From the NCBI GenBank assembly GCA_038214085.1, contig JBBQSF010000015.1, forward strand, positions 1 through 34,993: a stretch of 34,993 nucleotides of DNA, given 5' to 3'. Under the pieces are notes generated by a model. The model saw nothing but the letters and a program-made list of their open reading frames with translations. It was not told the origin of the DNA and searched no databases. A program made the translations under genes and the position numbers. Shown here piece after piece: positions 32,811-34,993 of the stretch; within the stretch, counting starts at the first letter, position 1; each line of letters opens with the position of its first letter. The DNA is from JBBQSF01 sp038214085 (GTDB taxonomy: Bacteria > Bacteroidota > Bacteroidia > Bacteroidales > CG2-30-32-10).

Positions 32811-33143
32811 TTATTCCCTTATAAAATGCGGCATTTCTATGGGCAGTTCAATTGAAAATTCAACAAAACCTGCAAATTCGCCACTTGAATACCATGGCGA
32901 TTGATGTATCAGCTTTTTAACACCATTTTTCAGAATAGTATATGAATTGTTTTTCCCGGATTTGAGCATATTTAGAAGCTTTGTACGTGCCGGTTCAGGA
33001 TGGCAGTCCAATACATTTGAACCAATAAGCATTTTTCCACCATATTTCTCAAATGTTTTGCATGATTTATCATTCATTGAAATGATAATGCCTTCTTTGT
33101 CGCAAACGGTTATTGCTGAAGGAAATTCTTTGATCCATTCCAT
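32811..33143 (-). CDS. Stand-alone PAS-domain protein
   Basis: The ATG at 33143 is chosen (110 aa); a longer frame would start at a TTG that coincides with a -7 box. The whole protein is one PAS domain: FPSAITVCDKEGIIISMND, then KTFEKYGGKMLIGSNVLDCHPEPARTKLLNML and a C-terminal beta strand pair ending GFVEFSIELP. The DCHPEP motif after the central helix recalls the PAS domains attached to DUF438 or hemerythrin-like proteins, where Cys-His-Pro occurs at the same place. Cys and His could bind a cofactor, but that is not shown. There is no kinase or other output domain and the next gene downstream (about 120 nt) is the DUF3352-like gene. Confidence 0.8.
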   Translation of the reverse strand: MEWIKEFPSAITVCDKEGIIISMNDKSCKTFEKYGGKMLIGSNVLDCHPEPARTKLLNMLKSGKNNSYTILKNGVKKLIHQSPWYSSGEFAGFVEFSIELPIEMPHFIRE

Positions 33144-33164
33144 AGTATTATCTGCTAATTTATA

Positions 33165-33172
33165 CAAAAGTA
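33165..33172 (-). promoter_or_regulatory. -7 box for the PAS gene
   Basis: On the minus strand this reads TACTTTTG, ending about 21 nt before the ATG at 33143. This spacing equals that at the TPR-comA operon and supports the shorter start. Confidence 0.4.
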
Positions 33173-33215
33173 AAAAAATGATTTTAGATAAATGCAGAAT
33201 TAACGAAATGCGAAA

Positions 33216-34993
33216 TTATTTTATCACAAGTGGCAAACGCGAAACAATGGAACCCTCAGCATTTTCGATAGAAACAAAATAATAGTTCGCTTTAAACTCT
33301 GACAAGTCAATTGGAATTGTATTGGTTCCCTCATTTATATCCATATTTTGAAGCAATAATGTTTGGCCCAAAATGTTTATTACTTTTAATGTAACATTAC
33401 TTTCCGATGGGCTGTAAACTACACAGTTTAAATTAGTGGTAGCAGGGTTTGGATAAATGTTTATGAGCGCAAGGGGATTGCGTTCTTTCATGGTAACAGC
33501 GCGAATACCGAGTATTTCAAACTTTCCGTCAAAATCGGTTTGGGTTAATCTGTAATAAGTTGTGTTATCATAAGGATTGAAATCTGTTTCTTCATAGTTT
33601 GTAAGGGAATTGGAGTTTCCAGCACCATCAACAATTTTTAAAATTTCCCAGTTCAGTGCATCATTGCTTTTTTCAATGGTGAAGAAGTTGTTATTGGTTT
33701 CGGAAGAAGTTGACCATGTAAGCTCAACATTGCCATTGTCCTGAACTGCTTCAAATGAAAGGAGTTCAACGGGGAGCGAATTTCCAACATCGCCAAAAGT
33801 AAATGTACCGAAAGCGGAAACCGCATTAAAGGTAATATTCCCAGAAGCACCCGCACTTATGCTGCTTTGCCCTAAGTTTGCCCAGGATGCACCATTCCAT
33901 TTGGCAATCACAAGCTGTGCGGCATTTGCAATATTGATCTGGCTTCTTGCATTGTCTTCCCAATAGAGTGTAACATTCACGTTGTCTGCCGTTACTGCAC
34001 GATTCAATGTCCAGTATTCCTTAGCGCTTATATCATTTAAAGGACTTGTAACAGGTGTAAGGCTTGCGTATGCAGTATTTATATATTCAGCGGTAAATTC
34101 TGTTGTAGAAGTTGCAGGAGCAGAAATTCCGATTCTTGCCCAGTATCCTCCTTTACCAACAGGGAAAACAAAAGCACTATTTCCAATCTTTTTCATAGGG
34201 CCATTTACAAAGCTGTTGCTATTACCAGAAGTGGAAGTAGCGCCAGAAATAAGTGTAAGCAAACTGCTTGCATCAGTATTTATTTTTCCGTTTGTTAACG
34301 TTAGTGCGCTTCCAACTGTAACATTTGCGTCAAGTGTTACTCCGCTTACAGATGAATTAGAAATTTCTATACTGTTGAAAATGGTTCCGTTTGCATTGCC
34401 GGTATTGGTTATGGTTTGTGCATTAGTTCCGTTAAAAGTAACTTTTTTAGCTCCTTGAACAAAAGGATCAGCAATCGTGCTGCTATTATTCCAGTTTCCG
34501 CCCACTGAAATATCAAAATTACTTACACTGAGAATAGCAGTCCCTTTAATAGTAAGATCACCCAAAACTTCTATTGTGGATGCAATCGTTTTTGTTTTTG
34601 TGTTTGAAATAGTCAGATTATAGTATTTGCCTAAAACGGGAGTAAATATTGTCTGAGTGTTATTTAAATTATAATCAATTGTGTTTCCGGTTGCCGATGC
34701 GTCAAGACCTCCTGCAATTGTAATGGTACTTCCTGAATAATTTAAATTTCCTGAAGACCCCTGAGCCCATGTTCCTGTTCCACTTAATATTGCAGCACCG
34801 ATATTTGTCATGGATACATTTGCATTATTGGTAAGAACAATACCAGTAACCACAACAGAATTGGCAAAACTATAAGCACTAATTCCGCTAAGTATTTGAG
34901 GGTTTGTATTGAATGTTGCAGCGCTGGCAGAAAATGAAGCTCCGTTATTTACAATTCCATTCTTAAAAATCATATTTCCTGCTGTTGCAACTA
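33216..34993 (-). CDS. Type IX secreted surface protein (C-terminal part)
   Basis: The frame stays open to the right edge, so the 5' end is missing; about 591 residues are visible. The first 330 or so residues are Asn/Ser/Thr/Gly-rich short beta-strand repeats (GVTLDANVTVGSALTLTNGK and similar) that suggest a beta-helix or adhesin stalk. A following segment VGNSLPVELLSFEAVQDNGNVELTW through TYYRLTQTDFDG is a fibronectin-like domain common before sorting signals. The last 80 residues (NIYPNPATTNLNCVVYSPSE through VSRLPLVIK) form a type A C-terminal sorting domain. The protein should be exported across the outer membrane by the type IX system and bound to the surface. Its ligand is unknown. Confidence 0.9.
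   Translation of the reverse strand, partial: VATAGNMIFKNGIVNNGASFSASAATFNTNPQILSGISAYSFANSVVVTGIVLTNNANVSMTNIGAAILSGTGTWAQGSSGNLNYSGSTITIAGGLDASATGNTIDYNLNNTQTIFTPVLGKYYNLTISNTKTKTIASTIEVLGDLTIKGTAILSVSNFDISVGGNWNNSSTIADPFVQGAKKVTFNGTNAQTITNTGNANGTIFNSIEISNSSVSGVTLDANVTVGSALTLTNGKINTDASSLLTLISGATSTSGNSNSFVNGPMKKIGNSAFVFPVGKGGYWARIGISAPATSTTEFTAEYINTAYASLTPVTSPLNDISAKEYWTLNRAVTADNVNVTLYWEDNARSQINIANAAQLVIAKWNGASWANLGQSSISAGASGNITFNAVSAFGTFTFGDVGNSLPVELLSFEAVQDNGNVELTWSTSSETNNNFFTIEKSNDALNWEILKIVDGAGNSNSLTNYEETDFNPYDNTTYYRLTQTDFDGKFEILGIRAVTMKERNPLALINIYPNPATTNLNCVVYSPSESNVTLKVINILGQTLLLQNMDINEGTNTIPIDLSEFKANYYFVSIENAEGSIVSRLPLVIK

Noticed and set aside
33982..34458. A 158-codon open frame on the plus strand rich in hydrophobic residues.
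   Set aside because: It is antisense to the repetitive Ser/Thr/Asn-rich part of the secreted protein, whose codon pattern produces long open frames on the other strand.

Overview
The window looks like chromosomal DNA from an anaerobic, AT-rich member of the Bacteroidota. Evidence: a large surface protein with a type IX secretion C-terminal sorting domain, several Bacteroidota-type -7 boxes (TAnnTTTG) in front of genes, few Shine-Dalgarno sites, and many TPR proteins. No rRNA, tRNA, CRISPR array, insertion sequence or phage gene was recognised.

Region 1 (1-8830, all minus strand) is one tight operon around a NADH-linked [FeFe] hydrogenase. In transcription order it holds two receiver-only response regulators, hydC, hydB, hydA, a soluble histidine kinase fused to a second, divergent [FeFe]-hydrogenase domain, a third receiver-only protein, a receiver-histidine kinase, and the start of a further gene that may be the maturase hydG (cut by the window edge). 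Gaps are about 1-32 nt. In front of the operon are a -7 box, a short palindrome and a near-consensus Rex-type operator. The natural reading is an H2 producing/consuming enzyme made together with its own H2 (or redox) sensing phosphorelay, with NADH/NAD control on top. This is the most interesting part of the window.

Region 2 (9079-12658) carries a TPR protein, a NarL/LuxR-type regulator with its membrane PAS histidine kinase, and a divergent hypA (nickel metallochaperone) with no [NiFe] hydrogenase gene in view.

Region 3 (12737-20491, minus) has a secreted TPR protein and then the operon mutL - rhomboid - rhomboid - membrane endonuclease/exonuclease/phosphatase-fold protein - uvrB. A divergent promoter region separates mutL from a PflX-like radical SAM gene (plus).

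Region 4 (21616-25307, minus) is a compact operon: TPR protein - phosphosulfolactate synthase (ComA family) - DedA membrane protein - shikimate dehydrogenase. Divergent from it (25527-28892, plus) are a GlmM-type phosphohexomutase, an IscS/NifS-type cysteine desulfurase, a lipocalin lipoprotein and a small ribbon-helix-helix-like protein.

Region 5 (28889-34993, minus) holds PBP4/DacB, a membrane-anchored DUF3352-like protein with C-terminal MORN-variant repeats, a stand-alone PAS protein, and the 3' part of a type IX secreted surface protein that runs off the right edge. Start sites were moved to internal ATGs where the longest reading frame began at TTG or gave an implausible N-terminus; each such choice is explained in its entry.
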